Shown here: positions 9,015-18,594 of the stretch, in pieces | Numbering within the stretch: position 1 is the stretch's first letter | Layout of the letters: the number at the start of each line of letters is the position of its first letter | DNA from: Aestuariivivens marinum | Lineage (GTDB): Bacteria > Bacteroidota > Bacteroidia > Flavobacteriales > Flavobacteriaceae | DNA length: 64,000 bases | NCBI RefSeq assembly: GCF_022662175.1 | Contig: NZ_JAKMCR010000002.1 | Location: forward strand, 1 to 64,000 | Reading direction: 5' to 3' | Program-made: the position numbers and the translations under genes | Notes under the pieces: model-generated | Database searches by the model: none | What the model saw: the letters and a program-made list of their open reading frames with translations, nothing else | What the model was told of the DNA's origin: nothing

Positions 9015-9920
9015 CTAAAACGAAAAGACTTTACCGTCTTCACATAGCTTAACATTGGCAAAAATTTCTTCTGCTTCGGTCTTAAATCCATTTAAGCCAT
9101 CATAACGTGTTGAATAATGACCTAACAACAAAGTGTCTACGTTACCATATTTAGCTATCATAGCGGCTTGTTTTGCGGTAGAATGCTTGGTTTTTGATGC
9201 CAAATGAGCATGCTTTTCCAAAAAAGTAGACTCATGGTAAAGTACCGTTGTGTTTTTTATTATAGTTACAATATCTTCCTTATAAACTGTATCGCTGCAA
9301 AATGCATAACTCTTAGGGTTATCCGGATTAATTGTAACCAACTCATTTTTAATCAATTCACCTTTTTCATTTAATACATCCCCACCTTGCTTTAGTTTTC
9401 TATAATAAGCTACATTGATATTGGCTTCTTTTACAGCTTTAATATCCAGCTTTCTATCACCCACTTTTTCCTTAAATAAAAAGCCGTTGGTATATACCCG
9501 ATGCTCTAAGGGAATAGTATGAACTTCTACTAAATCGTCTTCAAAAATCATTTCTGATTCATTTGAGGTCAACTCATGGAAAATAAGTTGATAGTTTGTC
9601 CAGGAATCGGCCAGTTTCATTTGAAGTGTTACCACTTCCTTAATTCCCTTTGGGCCATAAATATGTAAATCTGTCTTTCTGGTAAGTAATCGGAAGGTAG
9701 AAATCAGCCCAACCAACCCAAAAAAATGGTCACCATGTAAATGTGAAATAAAAATATGCTTAATGCGGCTGAACTTAATCTTGTGCCTGCGCAATTGCAC
9801 TTGAGTACCTTCTCCGCAATCAATTAAAAACATATGGTTGTTGATTTCCAATACTTGAGAAGTGGTATTGGTCAACGCCCTTGGTGTAGCACTATAGCAT
9901 CCTAGTACGGTTAATTTCAT
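9015..9920 (-). CDS. rnz: Ribonuclease Z (tRNA 3' processing endonuclease)
   Basis: 301 residues, metallo-beta-lactamase fold. The zinc motif SHLHGDHFFGL puts His60, His62, Asp64 and His65 in place. GLISTFRLL, the FCSDT segment, YHESTFL and LLGHYSTRY supply the remaining family motifs, including the ligand Asp and C-terminal His. It cleaves tRNA precursors at the 3' end. It lies 71 bp downstream of the STAS-like gene (9992-10324) and in the same direction as pyrR-pyrB. The start ATG at 9918-9920 gives MKLTVLGCYSATP, a standard N-terminus for the family. Confidence 0.96.
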   Translation of the reverse strand: MKLTVLGCYSATPRALTNTTSQVLEINNHMFLIDCGEGTQVQLRRHKIKFSRIKHIFISHLHGDHFFGLVGLISTFRLLTRKTDLHIYGPKGIKEVVTLQMKLADSWTNYQLIFHELTSNESEMIFEDDLVEVHTIPLEHRVYTNGFLFKEKVGDRKLDIKAVKEANINVAYYRKLKQGGDVLNEKGELIKNELVTINPDNPKSYAFCSDTVYKEDIVTIIKNTTVLYHESTFLEKHAHLASKTKHSTAKQAAMIAKYGNVDTLLLGHYSTRYDGLNGFKTEAEEIFANVKLCEDGKVFSF

Positions 9921-9991
9921 GATATTTTATGTTGAAAACACAATGTTGTATAGCCGAAATCTATTAAACGACAAACAACCAAACAACAAAC

Positions 9992-10324
9992 CTAGAAGCC
10001 TAAATCCCGTTCCATTTCTTCCATTTCAATAATATCATAGGCCTCTTCAATAGTAGGGACCACAATAATTTCATCTGGAATATCATCGACATCAATTTTA
10101 TCAGAAACAATAACAAATGAATGCTTAGCAGCTCTATGAGTATTGGATAATTCTAAAAATTCAACAATGTCCTTAGTGCTTAGTTTATTAATAGCGGTTA
10201 AGGTAATAATTACATTATCATTTTTAAATTTAGGGTATAATGCCTGCATTTTTTTAATCAATTCAATTATTGAAGCAGTCTCATGTGTTATTATAGTTAT
10301 ATTCCCTTCTTGATTTAAAATCAT
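9992..10324 (-). CDS. Small STAS-like protein of unknown function, next to rnz
   Basis: 110 residues without signal peptide or membrane segment. The pattern is beta-rich at the start (NITIITHE), then an amphipathic helix, ITLTAINKLSTKDIVEFLEL, SFVIVSD, and an acidic C-terminal helix (TIEEAYDIIEMEEMERDLGF). Alternating strands and helices with a central hydrophobic strand before a helix resemble a STAS or anti-sigma-antagonist fold. I see no clear phospho-acceptor Ser/Thr. Its stop is followed by rnz after 71 bp, and its start lies 3 bp after the pyrB stop codon, so it is translationally close to pyrB. The protein is predicted cytoplasmic. The fold assignment is by eye. Confidence 0.75.
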   Translation of the reverse strand: MILNQEGNITIITHETASIIELIKKMQALYPKFKNDNVIITLTAINKLSTKDIVEFLELSNTHRAAKHSFVIVSDKIDVDDIPDEIIVVPTIEEAYDIIEMEEMERDLGF

Positions 10325-10327
10325 ATG

Positions 10328-11257
10328 CTATTGTTTTATTTTTGAAGCCAACAAATAAATCACAGCCATTCTAATGGCAACTCCATTTTGTACCTGATCC
10401 AAAATGATGGATTGTCTAGAGTCGGCCACATCACTGGTAATCTCTACCCCACGGTTTATAGGGCCAGGATGCATGATAATAATTTCTTTATCAAGTGAAT
10501 CCAATAAGACCTTATTAACACCAAATTGTTGAGCATACTCGCGTGTAGAAGGAAAGTAGCTAATATCCATACGTTCGTTTTGGACACGCAACATGTTAGC
10601 TACATCGCACCAGTTTAACGCTGTTCTTAAATTGGTCTCTACTTTAACACCTAGCTTATCAATATATTTTGGAATCAATGTTTTAGGTCCACAAACCATA
10701 ACTTCAGCCCCTTGCATCTGTAGTGCATAGATGTTGGATAATGCTACCCTACTATGCAAAATATCACCAACAATAACCACTTTTTTGTCCACTACACTGC
10801 CTAATTTTTCCCTAATGGAATAAGAATCCAATAATGCCTGTGTAGGGTGTTCGTGGGCACCATCACCTGCATTAACTATACTGGCCTTAACGTGTTTGGA
10901 CAGAAAGACACCAGCACCAGGATTAGGATGACGCATCACCACCATATCTACTTTCATAGAAAGTATGTTATTTACCGTATCTATTAAGGTTTCACCCTTT
11001 TTGACAGATGACTGCGCAGATGAAAAATTAAGTACATCGGCTGAGAGGCGTTTTTCTGCCAATTCAAATGACAACTTGGTTCGTGTTGAATTTTCAAAAA
11101 ACAAATTGGCTATGGTAATGTCCCTGAGCGAAGGCACCTTCTTAATGGGTCTGTTAATCACTTCCTTAAAGTGATCGGCAGTTTTAAAAATAAGTTCAAT
11201 ATCTTTTTTATTCAGATATTTTATTCCTAATAAGTGATTAACACTTAATTCGCTCAT
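10328..11257 (-). CDS. pyrB: Aspartate carbamoyltransferase catalytic subunit
   Basis: 309 residues. It condenses carbamoyl phosphate with aspartate in de novo pyrimidine synthesis. Seen: NLFFENSTRTKLSFE (carbamoyl-phosphate loop, with Lys where many have Arg after STRT), SVKKGET, MRHPNPGAG, GDGAHEHPTQALLDSYSI, VGDILHSRVA and MHPGPINRGVEI. I start it at the ATG at 11255-11257 (MSELSVN). A TTG six bases earlier is also open but a poor start. pyrR lies 76 bp upstream, the common pyrRB order. No pyrI regulatory subunit is present here. Confidence 0.95.
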   Translation of the reverse strand: MSELSVNHLLGIKYLNKKDIELIFKTADHFKEVINRPIKKVPSLRDITIANLFFENSTRTKLSFELAEKRLSADVLNFSSAQSSVKKGETLIDTVNNILSMKVDMVVMRHPNPGAGVFLSKHVKASIVNAGDGAHEHPTQALLDSYSIREKLGSVVDKKVVIVGDILHSRVALSNIYALQMQGAEVMVCGPKTLIPKYIDKLGVKVETNLRTALNWCDVANMLRVQNERMDISYFPSTREYAQQFGVNKVLLDSLDKEIIIMHPGPINRGVEITSDVADSRQSIILDQVQNGVAIRMAVIYLLASKIKQ

Positions 11258-11333
11258 TGTCAAAGTTAAAATTATAAGTTAAAATTAAAAGTTGTTGTGA
11301 TACTTTTAATTAAAACTTTAGTTAATCATGATA

Positions 11334-11873
11334 TTATTTTTCTATTAAATAAACTGAATCCTCCTTGTCATTTTCAATCCAGTTTACTTTTACTTTTTCT
11401 TCATTTATTACATCTACTTGTCGTCCTCTATAATCTGGCTGAATGGGTAAATGACGGCTAAAACGCCTATCTATTAATGCCAATAGTTCAATTTCATTAG
11501 GCCTTCCAAACGACTGTATGGCCGTTAAGGCCGCTCTAATACTGCGTCCAGTATACAATACATCATCAATAAACACCACATTTTTATCTTCAACAATAAA
11601 ATTGATTTCGGTTGAATTTGCTGCCAAAGTTTTATCCCCTCTTCTAAAATCATCCCTGTAAAAGGTGATGTCCAAATAGCCCAATTGAATGTTATTTATA
11701 TGATATTCTTCTTTAAGTATTTTTGCAATGCGGTTAGCTAAAAAAATCCCCCTAGGCTGTAAACCTATTAAAACGGTGTTCGAAAAATCAGTATGTTTTT
11801 CAATTAACTGACAAGCCAATCGGTGAAGAATGATGTTTACCTCTTTTGCGTTAAGTAAAACTTTTTGACTCAT
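11334..11873 (-). CDS. pyrR: Pyr operon regulator / uracil phosphoribosyltransferase PyrR
   Basis: 179 residues with a phosphoribosyltransferase fold. The PRPP-binding motif is VVFIDDVLYTGRSIRAAL. LIGLQPRGIFLANRI and LALIDRRFSRHLPI are also typical of PyrR. PyrR binds the leader of pyr mRNAs and has weak uracil phosphoribosyltransferase activity. It is first in a minus-strand run pyrR-pyrB-STAS-like-rnz. I could not identify a PyrR-type anti-antiterminator hairpin with confidence in the 76 bp before pyrB. Confidence 0.93.
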   Translation of the reverse strand: MSQKVLLNAKEVNIILHRLACQLIEKHTDFSNTVLIGLQPRGIFLANRIAKILKEEYHINNIQLGYLDITFYRDDFRRGDKTLAANSTEINFIVEDKNVVFIDDVLYTGRSIRAALTAIQSFGRPNEIELLALIDRRFSRHLPIQPDYRGRQVDVINEEKVKVNWIENDKEDSVYLIEK

Positions 11874-11882
11874 ATACTATCC

Positions 11883-11906
11883 AAACGTATCTGGGCTACA
11901 AAGGTA
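11883..11906 (-). promoter_or_regulatory. Bacteroidota -7 elements upstream of pyrR
   Basis: On the minus strand TACCTTTG (11899-11906) and TACGTTTG (11883-11890) both fit TAnnTTTG. The first would start transcription about 20 nt before the pyrR ATG. No clear -33 TTG is visible. Confidence 0.6.
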
Positions 11907-11945
11907 ATGGAAAAAATTAAAAATATAGATGATATGTACTGAAAT

Positions 11946-11973
11946 AAAAAGCCTCCAATAACTTGGAGGCTTT
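11946..11973 (-). terminator. Rho-independent terminator of rpsA
   Basis: Perfect 11-bp stem AAAGCCTCCAA (11948-11958) / TTGGAGGCTTT (11963-11973) with a TAAC loop. On the minus strand it is followed by TTTTATTTC. It lies 25 bp beyond the rpsA stop. Confidence 0.92.
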
Positions 11974-11997
11974 GAGTTTTAAATGAAAGTAAAAAAA

Positions 11998-13842
11998 TTA
12001 TTTTTTCTTTCCGTCCATTTTATCCTTAAGTGCTTGTAAAGCGTCGTTAGCATCACCTAAAGTTGGTTTTGCTTCTGCTGCGGCAGCTTCGGCTTTTCTT
12101 ACAGCTTGTTTAACAATTTTTGCTTCTTCTTCTTTAAAGACAGCAGTATGTGATGCCACTACACGTTTAAACTCCTTACTAAATTCAATGATTTTGAATT
12201 CAGCTTCTTCACCTTTTTTAAGTTTAGAACCGTCTTCTTTCTCAAGGTGACGTGAAGGTACAAATGCAACGATGTCATCATTAAATACAACTGTAGCACC
12301 TTTATCTACAATTTCAGCAATTGATGCTTTGTGAACGGTATCCAATGCAAATTCGGTTTCATATTTATCCCAAGGATTATCTGTTGTTTGTTTGTGCCCT
12401 AAACTTAGTTTACGGCCTTCAACATCCAACTCCAATACAACAACATCCAACTTATCTCCTACAGAACAGAATTCACTTGGATGCTTAATTTTCTTAGTCC
12501 AAGATAAATCTGAAATATAAATCAATCCATCAATACCCTCTTCCAATTCAACAAAAACACCAAAATTTGTAAAGTTACGTACTACTCCTGTATGGTGTGA
12601 GCCAACTGGGTATTTACCTGTAATATCAGTCCATGGGTCTGGCGTTAATTGCTTAATACCCAATGACATTTTACGCTCCTCTCTATCTAAAGTCAAGATA
12701 ACCGCTTCAACTTCATCGCCGACAGATACAAAGTCTTGAGCAGAACGCAAATGCGTAGACCAAGACATTTCAGATACGTGGATTAAGCCTTCAACACCAT
12801 CGGCAACTTCAATAAATGCACCATAGTCTGCAATAACAACTACTTTACCTTTTACTTTATCCCCTACTTTAACTTCATCGGCTAAAGCTTCCCATGGGTG
12901 TTTGCTTAACTGCTTTAAACCTAATTGGATTCTTGATTTATCTTCATCAAAATCAAGAATTACCACATTAAGCTTTTGATCTAATTCAACAATCTCGTTA
13001 GGGTGATTTATTCTAGACCAAGATAGATCTGTAATGTGGATTAAACCATCTACACCACCAAGGTCGATAAACACACCGTATGAAGTCACATTCTTAACAA
13101 CACCTTCCAATACTTGACCTTTCTCTAACTGACCTATGATTTCTTTCTTTTGCTCTTCAATATCTGCTTCAATTAAAGCTTTGTGAGATACTACTACGTT
13201 CTTAAATTCATGGTTGATCTTAACCACCTTGAATTCCATAGTTTTATTAACGTACTGATCGTAATCGCGGATAGGCTTTACATCGATTTGAGAACCTGGC
13301 AAGAATGCTTCAATACCAAATACATCCACAATCATACCTCCTTTAGTTCTACATTTTACAAAACCGTTAACGATTTCACCAGATTCGTGGGCCGCATTTA
13401 CACGGTCCCATGCCTTAATTACTCGAGCTTTTCTATGTGATAATACTAATTGTCCAGTCGCATCTTCACGAACATCAATTAGGACTTCTACTTTATCACC
13501 TACTTTTAAGTTTGGGTTGTAACGGAATTCATTTAAGGAAATAACACCTTCAGACTTTGCATTGATGTCGATAATAGCATCACGATCTGTGATGTGTACT
13601 ACAGTTCCTTCAACCACTTCGTTATCCAAAGTGTCAACGAAATTTTCTGCTACTAATTTTTCAAATTCTTTTAATTGTTTGTCGTCAACCTCATCAATAC
13701 CTTCTTGGTAGTTGTGCCAGTTAAACTCTTTTAAGAATTTTTCAGGATTTGCTTGGGCTTCCGATACCACAGGAGCTTCTGCTGTTTGTACTTCAGTTGA
13801 TTCTGTTACTTCAACCTCAGCTTGCTTTGCTTTTTCAGCCAT
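11998..13842 (-). CDS. rpsA: 30S ribosomal protein S1
   Basis: 614 residues with six S1 RNA-binding repeats, beginning near EGTVVHITDRDAIID, NGFVKCRTKGGMIVD, EGVVKNVTSYGVFIDLGG, GKVVVIADYGAFIE, TGVVRNFTNFGVFVE and a divergent sixth. This is the usual Bacteroidota form, with an acidic/Ala-rich N-terminal extension and a Lys-rich tail (ALKDKMDGKKK). S1 brings mRNAs to the 30S subunit. In Bacteroidota, which mostly lack functional Shine-Dalgarno use, it is thought to matter for initiation. It is flanked by its own promoter and a strong terminator, and lies downstream of cmk. cmk-rpsA adjacency is widespread. Confidence 0.97.
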   Translation of the reverse strand: MAEKAKQAEVEVTESTEVQTAEAPVVSEAQANPEKFLKEFNWHNYQEGIDEVDDKQLKEFEKLVAENFVDTLDNEVVEGTVVHITDRDAIIDINAKSEGVISLNEFRYNPNLKVGDKVEVLIDVREDATGQLVLSHRKARVIKAWDRVNAAHESGEIVNGFVKCRTKGGMIVDVFGIEAFLPGSQIDVKPIRDYDQYVNKTMEFKVVKINHEFKNVVVSHKALIEADIEEQKKEIIGQLEKGQVLEGVVKNVTSYGVFIDLGGVDGLIHITDLSWSRINHPNEIVELDQKLNVVILDFDEDKSRIQLGLKQLSKHPWEALADEVKVGDKVKGKVVVIADYGAFIEVADGVEGLIHVSEMSWSTHLRSAQDFVSVGDEVEAVILTLDREERKMSLGIKQLTPDPWTDITGKYPVGSHHTGVVRNFTNFGVFVELEEGIDGLIYISDLSWTKKIKHPSEFCSVGDKLDVVVLELDVEGRKLSLGHKQTTDNPWDKYETEFALDTVHKASIAEIVDKGATVVFNDDIVAFVPSRHLEKEDGSKLKKGEEAEFKIIEFSKEFKRVVASHTAVFKEEEAKIVKQAVRKAEAAAAEAKPTLGDANDALQALKDKMDGKKK

Positions 13843-14013
13843 TTAATTAAAATTAACAATGTATTTGGTCTCTTTTGAAACACAATAACATTGCGTTTTG
13901 TATTCTGTATGCTTCGGAAAAATTATGCGCTTAACACACAGAAGTGTTATTTATTGTTTATCAGTCTATTTCCTTTTATTTTCCGACGATTCGCTAAAAG
14001 GAGTGCAAAATTA
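13843..14013 (-). promoter_or_regulatory. rpsA: rpsA promoter and ~150-nt leader
   Basis: TAATTTTG on the minus strand at 14006-14013 fits the -7 consensus and would give a leader of about 155 nt. The leader holds an inverted repeat AACAC-N6-GTGTT at about 13935-13950. Autoregulation of S1 through its leader is known in other bacteria. Whether this hairpin does that is inference. Confidence 0.5.
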
Positions 14014-14096
14014 ATGTTTTTTTACACAAACACCTAATGTATTTTACTAAAAATTAAAGAAATAGCTGTTAACTAGGAAAAATTAAAACTAAGTGT

Positions 14097-14795
14097 TTAG
14101 AGTGAATTGTTAGATACAACTTCATTATACAAACTCAATATTTTGTCAAATTGCTCTTCTATCGAAAGGTTTGAGTTATCAATCTCAATAGCATCCACAG
14201 CCTTAACCAAAGGCGAGTCTTTACGATTGGAGTCTATAAAATCACGTTCTTCAACATTTTTTAAAACAGCGTCATAACTCACTGCATCACCTCGTTCTAA
14301 CAGCTCATTATAGCGTCTTAGGGCCCTTGTTTTAGCCGAAGCTGTCATAAACAACTTTAATTCTGCATTGGGAAAAACAACCGTTCCAATATCCCTCCCA
14401 TCCATGACCACGCCTTTTTGGGCACCCAGTTTCTTTTGTTGCCTAACCATTTGGGTACGCACTTGAGGAACAGCTGCTACCCTACTTACATAACCAGAAA
14501 CTTCTAAAGTGCGAATCTCTTTTTCAATATTTATGCCATTGAGATATACTTCAGCAAAACCCAATGTTTCATTAAATTTAAAACTTATGTTTACATCATT
14601 TAATTTTGAAATCAAGCCATTTAAATCAAAATGATTATTAGAGATAAATCCATGTTGCATTGCGAAATAGGTCACTGCCCTATACATTGCACCTGAATCT
14701 ACATAAACATAACCCAAGTGTTTTGCCAACTGCTTTGCTATGGTGCTTTTTCCTGTTGACGAAAAGCCATCTATGGCAATAGTAATTCTGCTCAT
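14097..14795 (-). CDS. cmk: (d)CMP kinase
   Basis: 232 residues. It phosphorylates CMP and dCMP with ATP. The P-loop is GFSSTGKSTIAKQLA. LGYVYVDSGAMYRA binds the nucleotide, VVMDGRDIGTVVFPNA is the CMP-specific block, and RALRRYNELLERGD is the lid. It sits between porQ (stop codon 2 bp upstream) and rpsA. The 2-bp spacing to porQ implies cotranscription, an arrangement seen repeatedly in flavobacteria. Confidence 0.95.
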   Translation of the reverse strand: MSRITIAIDGFSSTGKSTIAKQLAKHLGYVYVDSGAMYRAVTYFAMQHGFISNNHFDLNGLISKLNDVNISFKFNETLGFAEVYLNGINIEKEIRTLEVSGYVSRVAAVPQVRTQMVRQQKKLGAQKGVVMDGRDIGTVVFPNAELKLFMTASAKTRALRRYNELLERGDAVSYDAVLKNVEERDFIDSNRKDSPLVKAVDAIEIDNSNLSIEEQFDKILSLYNEVVSNNSL

Positions 14796-14797
14796 GT

Positions 14798-15823
14798 CTA
14801 TCTTGAATTTAAATCGATTTGTAAACCAAAAAAACTAGCATTGGCTGCACTTGTATATTTGGCATGTGTATAACTAAAGCGCATTTTATTCATTTTAATG
14901 GATATTCCTGCTGACAGCCCCGAAAAATTCCTCTGATCTACAATACGTAATTCTTCTGCTCTTCTAAAATTATAACCCAAGCGTAAATTAAATCCTTTTT
15001 CGGGAAATAACTCTAAACCTATTATGGTGTGTCGAATCACCTGTCCTAAGAATCCTATATTTTCTTGGGTTTGATTGCCCGATAAATCACTAGTTGACCG
15101 TGCCGGATTAGACCTTGCTATAGGCCAATCCTGTAAATTCTCCAAAGTAACGTGCCAACGAATAGGAACATGCTGCAAGGTTTGAGACATACCAAAATCT
15201 ACCTCAAAGGGTAAAGATTCATTTAAACCAGCATAGGTTTTAATTTGTGTGCCTAGATTTCTAATTGCTATCGCTGCATGGAAATCGAGATGCTCGTTAA
15301 TGTAAAGCAACCCAAAATCAGCTGCAATTCCAAAAGAATTATATTGCTCTAGTTTAGAGGTGATAAGCTTTGCATTGACACCTAAATAAAAATCGGAATA
15401 CCCAATTTGAAAGGCATAACCAAATGAGAGGGCCGCTTCATTACCCGTAAAGGAGCCTGTAGAATTCCCATTTTCATCATAACCATCAAAAGTACCATAA
15501 TTAATATAGGTGATTCCAGCATGAAAGGTTTTTGTCCTTCTATCTACTGTATAGGCATACGACGCTGTACCATAACCAATACCCCCTAAATAACTGGTAT
15601 AATTAAGAGCCAATTGGTTATCCATTTCTACATTTATGGTTGCCGGATTGAATAAACCCTGGGTAACATCATAATCTACATTAGTAAGTGCTTTACCCCC
15701 AAGCGCTGCCTGTCTTGGCGAGGATACCAAATTCAAAAATTGATAGGTAGCTTCACCACCAACTTGTGCATTAGCGATAACACCAATAGCCAAACAAAAC
15801 CATGTGATATTTTTCCTTAGCAT
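14798..15823 (-). CDS. porQ: T9SS component PorQ
   Basis: About 341 residues from the ATG at 15821-15823 (MLRKNITWF...), chosen because a signal peptide begins there and ends near ANAQVGG. An upstream in-frame ATG at 15844 would overlap the promoter. Diagnostic blocks are YQFLNLVSSPRQAALGGKAL, SYLGGIGYGTASYAY and GLELFPEKGFNLRLGYNFRR, with a beta-barrel pattern throughout. PorQ is an outer-membrane protein of the T9SS attachment complex (with PorU, PorV and PorZ in P. gingivalis). It shares a transcript with cmk. Confidence 0.9.
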   Translation of the reverse strand: MLRKNITWFCLAIGVIANAQVGGEATYQFLNLVSSPRQAALGGKALTNVDYDVTQGLFNPATINVEMDNQLALNYTSYLGGIGYGTASYAYTVDRRTKTFHAGITYINYGTFDGYDENGNSTGSFTGNEAALSFGYAFQIGYSDFYLGVNAKLITSKLEQYNSFGIAADFGLLYINEHLDFHAAIAIRNLGTQIKTYAGLNESLPFEVDFGMSQTLQHVPIRWHVTLENLQDWPIARSNPARSTSDLSGNQTQENIGFLGQVIRHTIIGLELFPEKGFNLRLGYNFRRAEELRIVDQRNFSGLSAGISIKMNKMRFSYTHAKYTSAANASFFGLQIDLNSR

Positions 15824-15841
15824 ATTTAGACGCAAAGTAAA

Positions 15842-15849
15842 CAAATCTA
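15842..15849 (-). promoter_or_regulatory. -7 element of the porQ-cmk promoter
   Basis: TAGATTTG on the minus strand fits TAnnTTTG and predicts a short leader before the ATG at 15823. This supports the shorter start for porQ. Confidence 0.6.
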
Positions 15850-15974
15850 TCTTAAAACGGCAGCAGGTATATTTTATTTTAGCTAATAAGTGTTCTTATA
15901 TTTGAATGGTGTCTGAAAAAAGAAAATATAAGTTAAGAAACTTAATTAAATCGAATATTAATAAATCAAATCCC

Positions 15975-18425
15975 TTATAATTTTTTCGCATTTTTAACCT
16001 TTTGGCTGGTAATAGCGATAGCTATAACCTCACTCATATCTGTGACAAAATGGAATGTTAAACCTTTTAGGTATTCTTGTTTAATTTCTTCAATATCACG
16101 ACGGTTATCTTCGCACAACAATATCTCTTTGATTCTAGCGCGTTTGGCTGCTAAAATCTTTTCCTTAATACCACCTACAGGCAATACTTTACCACGCAAA
16201 GTGATTTCCCCTGTCATGGCTAAACTTTTCTTCACCTTCTTCTGCGTGAACAACGACACTAAAGATGTTAACATGGTAACTCCAGCACTTGGGCCATCTT
16301 TTGGTGTTGCACCTTCTGGTACATGAATATGCACATTGTATTTATCGAACACATCAGGGTTAATACCAAGGTCTTTGGCATTAGACTTTATGTATTGCAG
16401 GGCAATAGTAGCCGATTCCTTCATCACATTCCCCAAATTCCCAGTAATACTCAAGTTGCCCTTACCTTTAGATAAAATGGATTCTATAAATAGAATATCA
16501 CCACCAACACGCGTCCACGCCAAACCTGTTACTACACCAGCCACATTATTGTTTTCATATTTATCGCGCTCTAATTTTGGGCCACCTAACACTTCTATAA
16601 TGTCCTCATTGGTAATTTTAATGTTGTATTCTTCTTCCATAGCAATATTCTTGGCAGCATAGCGTACCATTTTTGCAATTTGCTTTTCAAGGCCACGCAC
16701 TCCTGATTCACGTGTATAACCTTCAACAATTTTTTCCAATTGAGGCTTACCAATCTTTAAATGTGAAGCATTTAAACCATGCTCCTTTAATTGCTTAGGC
16801 AACAAATGACGCTTGGCAATCTCAACTTTTTCCTCAATGGTGTAACCTGTTACGTTAATGATTTCCATTCGATCTAGTAACGCTGGCTGAATTGTATTCA
16901 AGCTATTCGAAGTTGCCACAAACATAACTTTAGATAAGTCATAACCCATTTCCAGAAAATTATCATAGAAATCATTATTCTGTTCAGGATCCAACACCTC
17001 CAACATAGCTGATGACGGATCGCCTTGATGTGAGTTGGATAATTTATCAATCTCATCCAACACAAAAACAGGGTTCGAAGTTCCAGCTTTTTTTATACTT
17101 TGAATAATACGTCCTGGCATGGCACCTATATAGGTTTTTCTATGCCCACGAATTTCAGCTTCATCGCGTAAACCTCCTAAGGACATACGCACATATTCCC
17201 TGCCCAAAGCTTCGGCAATAGACTTTCCTAATGAGGTTTTACCCACACCTGGAGGACCATACAAACAAAGAATAGGTGATTTCATATCGTTACGAAGCTT
17301 TAAAACCGCCAAATATTCTATAATACGACGTTTTACATCCTCTAAACCAAAATGGTCTCGATCCAAAATTTTCATCGCACGCTTTAAATCGAACTGGTCT
17401 TCACTGTATTCATTCCATGGTAACTCCAAAAATAAATCCAAATAGTTTCTTTGTATTGAATATTCTGCCACTTGTGGATTCATACGCTGCATTTTGGCAA
17501 TTTCCTTTTCAAAATGCCTAGCTACTTTATCATCCCATTGTTTACTCTGGGCACGCAACTTCATTTCCTCTATTTCCTGATCATGACTAACACCTCCCAA
17601 TTCCTCTTGAATGGTTTTCATTTGCTGGTGCAGGAAATATTCGCGTTGCTGCTGACTCATATCCATCTGTACTTTAGACTGGATGTCGTTTTTAAGTTCC
17701 AGTTTCTGAAACTCTATATTCATATACTTAAGTGTTGCCAATGCCCGCCTTTTCAGGTCATTCATTTCTAATAATTTCTGCTTCTCCTCAACAGAAAGAC
17801 TCATATTGGACGATACAAAATTTACTAAAAATGAATTACTTTCAATATTTTTTATAGCAAAAGAGGCTTCACTGGGAATATTAGGGTTTTCCTTAATTAT
17901 TTGAAGTGCCAAATCTTTAATAGAATCAATAATTGCCATAAACTCCTTATTATTTATAGCTGGTTTAGCTTCAGGCAAGTCCCTAATGGTAGCGTTCATA
18001 TAGGGTTCTTCAGTAAGTACCTCGGCTACTTGAAAACGTTTTTTCCCTTGTATTATTACCGTAACATTACCATCTGGCATTTTAAGCACACGTAATATTC
18101 TTGCTACGGTACCTGTTTCGTAAATTTCTTTAGCATTAGGGTTTTCAACCGATTCTTCCTTTTGGGCCACTACACCAATAACTTTACTCCCCTTATTGGC
18201 ATCGTTAATTAATTTAATGGATTTATCACGTCCAGCTGTAATAGGAATAACTACTCCAGGAAACAAAACGGTATTACGCAAGGATAAAATAGGTAAGGTT
18301 TCAGGTAGATCTTCATTATTTATTTCTTCCTCATCTTCTGGTGTCATTAACGGAATTAATTCTGAATTCTCATCAAACTCTTGTAATGACAAACTGTCAA
18401 ACGATATAAAATTAGATTTCTTCAT
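15975..18425 (-). CDS. lon: ATP-dependent protease Lon
   Basis: 816 residues, full-length LonA. An N-terminal substrate-binding domain ([19 protein letters not shown]) is followed by a helical region, an AAA+ module (Walker [12 protein letters not shown]; Walker [22 protein letters not shown] sensor region) and the protease domain. The catalytic Ser713 lies in DGPSAGVT and Lys756 in GGIKEK. Lon degrades misfolded and regulatory proteins in the cytoplasm. It is transcribed alone and ends 126 bp before the porQ promoter. I see no TAnnTTTG element upstream. An inverted repeat AATTTGT-N7-ACAAATT (18441-18461) lies just before the gene. Confidence 0.98.
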   Translation of the reverse strand: MKKSNFISFDSLSLQEFDENSELIPLMTPEDEEEINNEDLPETLPILSLRNTVLFPGVVIPITAGRDKSIKLINDANKGSKVIGVVAQKEESVENPNAKEIYETGTVARILRVLKMPDGNVTVIIQGKKRFQVAEVLTEEPYMNATIRDLPEAKPAINNKEFMAIIDSIKDLALQIIKENPNIPSEASFAIKNIESNSFLVNFVSSNMSLSVEEKQKLLEMNDLKRRALATLKYMNIEFQKLELKNDIQSKVQMDMSQQQREYFLHQQMKTIQEELGGVSHDQEIEEMKLRAQSKQWDDKVARHFEKEIAKMQRMNPQVAEYSIQRNYLDLFLELPWNEYSEDQFDLKRAMKILDRDHFGLEDVKRRIIEYLAVLKLRNDMKSPILCLYGPPGVGKTSLGKSIAEALGREYVRMSLGGLRDEAEIRGHRKTYIGAMPGRIIQSIKKAGTSNPVFVLDEIDKLSNSHQGDPSSAMLEVLDPEQNNDFYDNFLEMGYDLSKVMFVATSNSLNTIQPALLDRMEIINVTGYTIEEKVEIAKRHLLPKQLKEHGLNASHLKIGKPQLEKIVEGYTRESGVRGLEKQIAKMVRYAAKNIAMEEEYNIKITNEDIIEVLGGPKLERDKYENNNVAGVVTGLAWTRVGGDILFIESILSKGKGNLSITGNLGNVMKESATIALQYIKSNAKDLGINPDVFDKYNVHIHVPEGATPKDGPSAGVTMLTSLVSLFTQKKVKKSLAMTGEITLRGKVLPVGGIKEKILAAKRARIKEILLCEDNRRDIEEIKQEYLKGLTFHFVTDMSEVIAIAITSQKVKNAKKL

Positions 18426-18594
18426 GTATACATTTAGGTCAATTTGTCATTAAAACAAATTAAACCTATCTTTTCATATTAAACAATGTTTGCTAAAAAA
18501 CTAATTATCAATAATTTAACAAAACCATATCTAATCAGTTATTATTATGGGGCAATAGCTATGCCATACTTATTCAAATAAGAGTTACTTTAGT

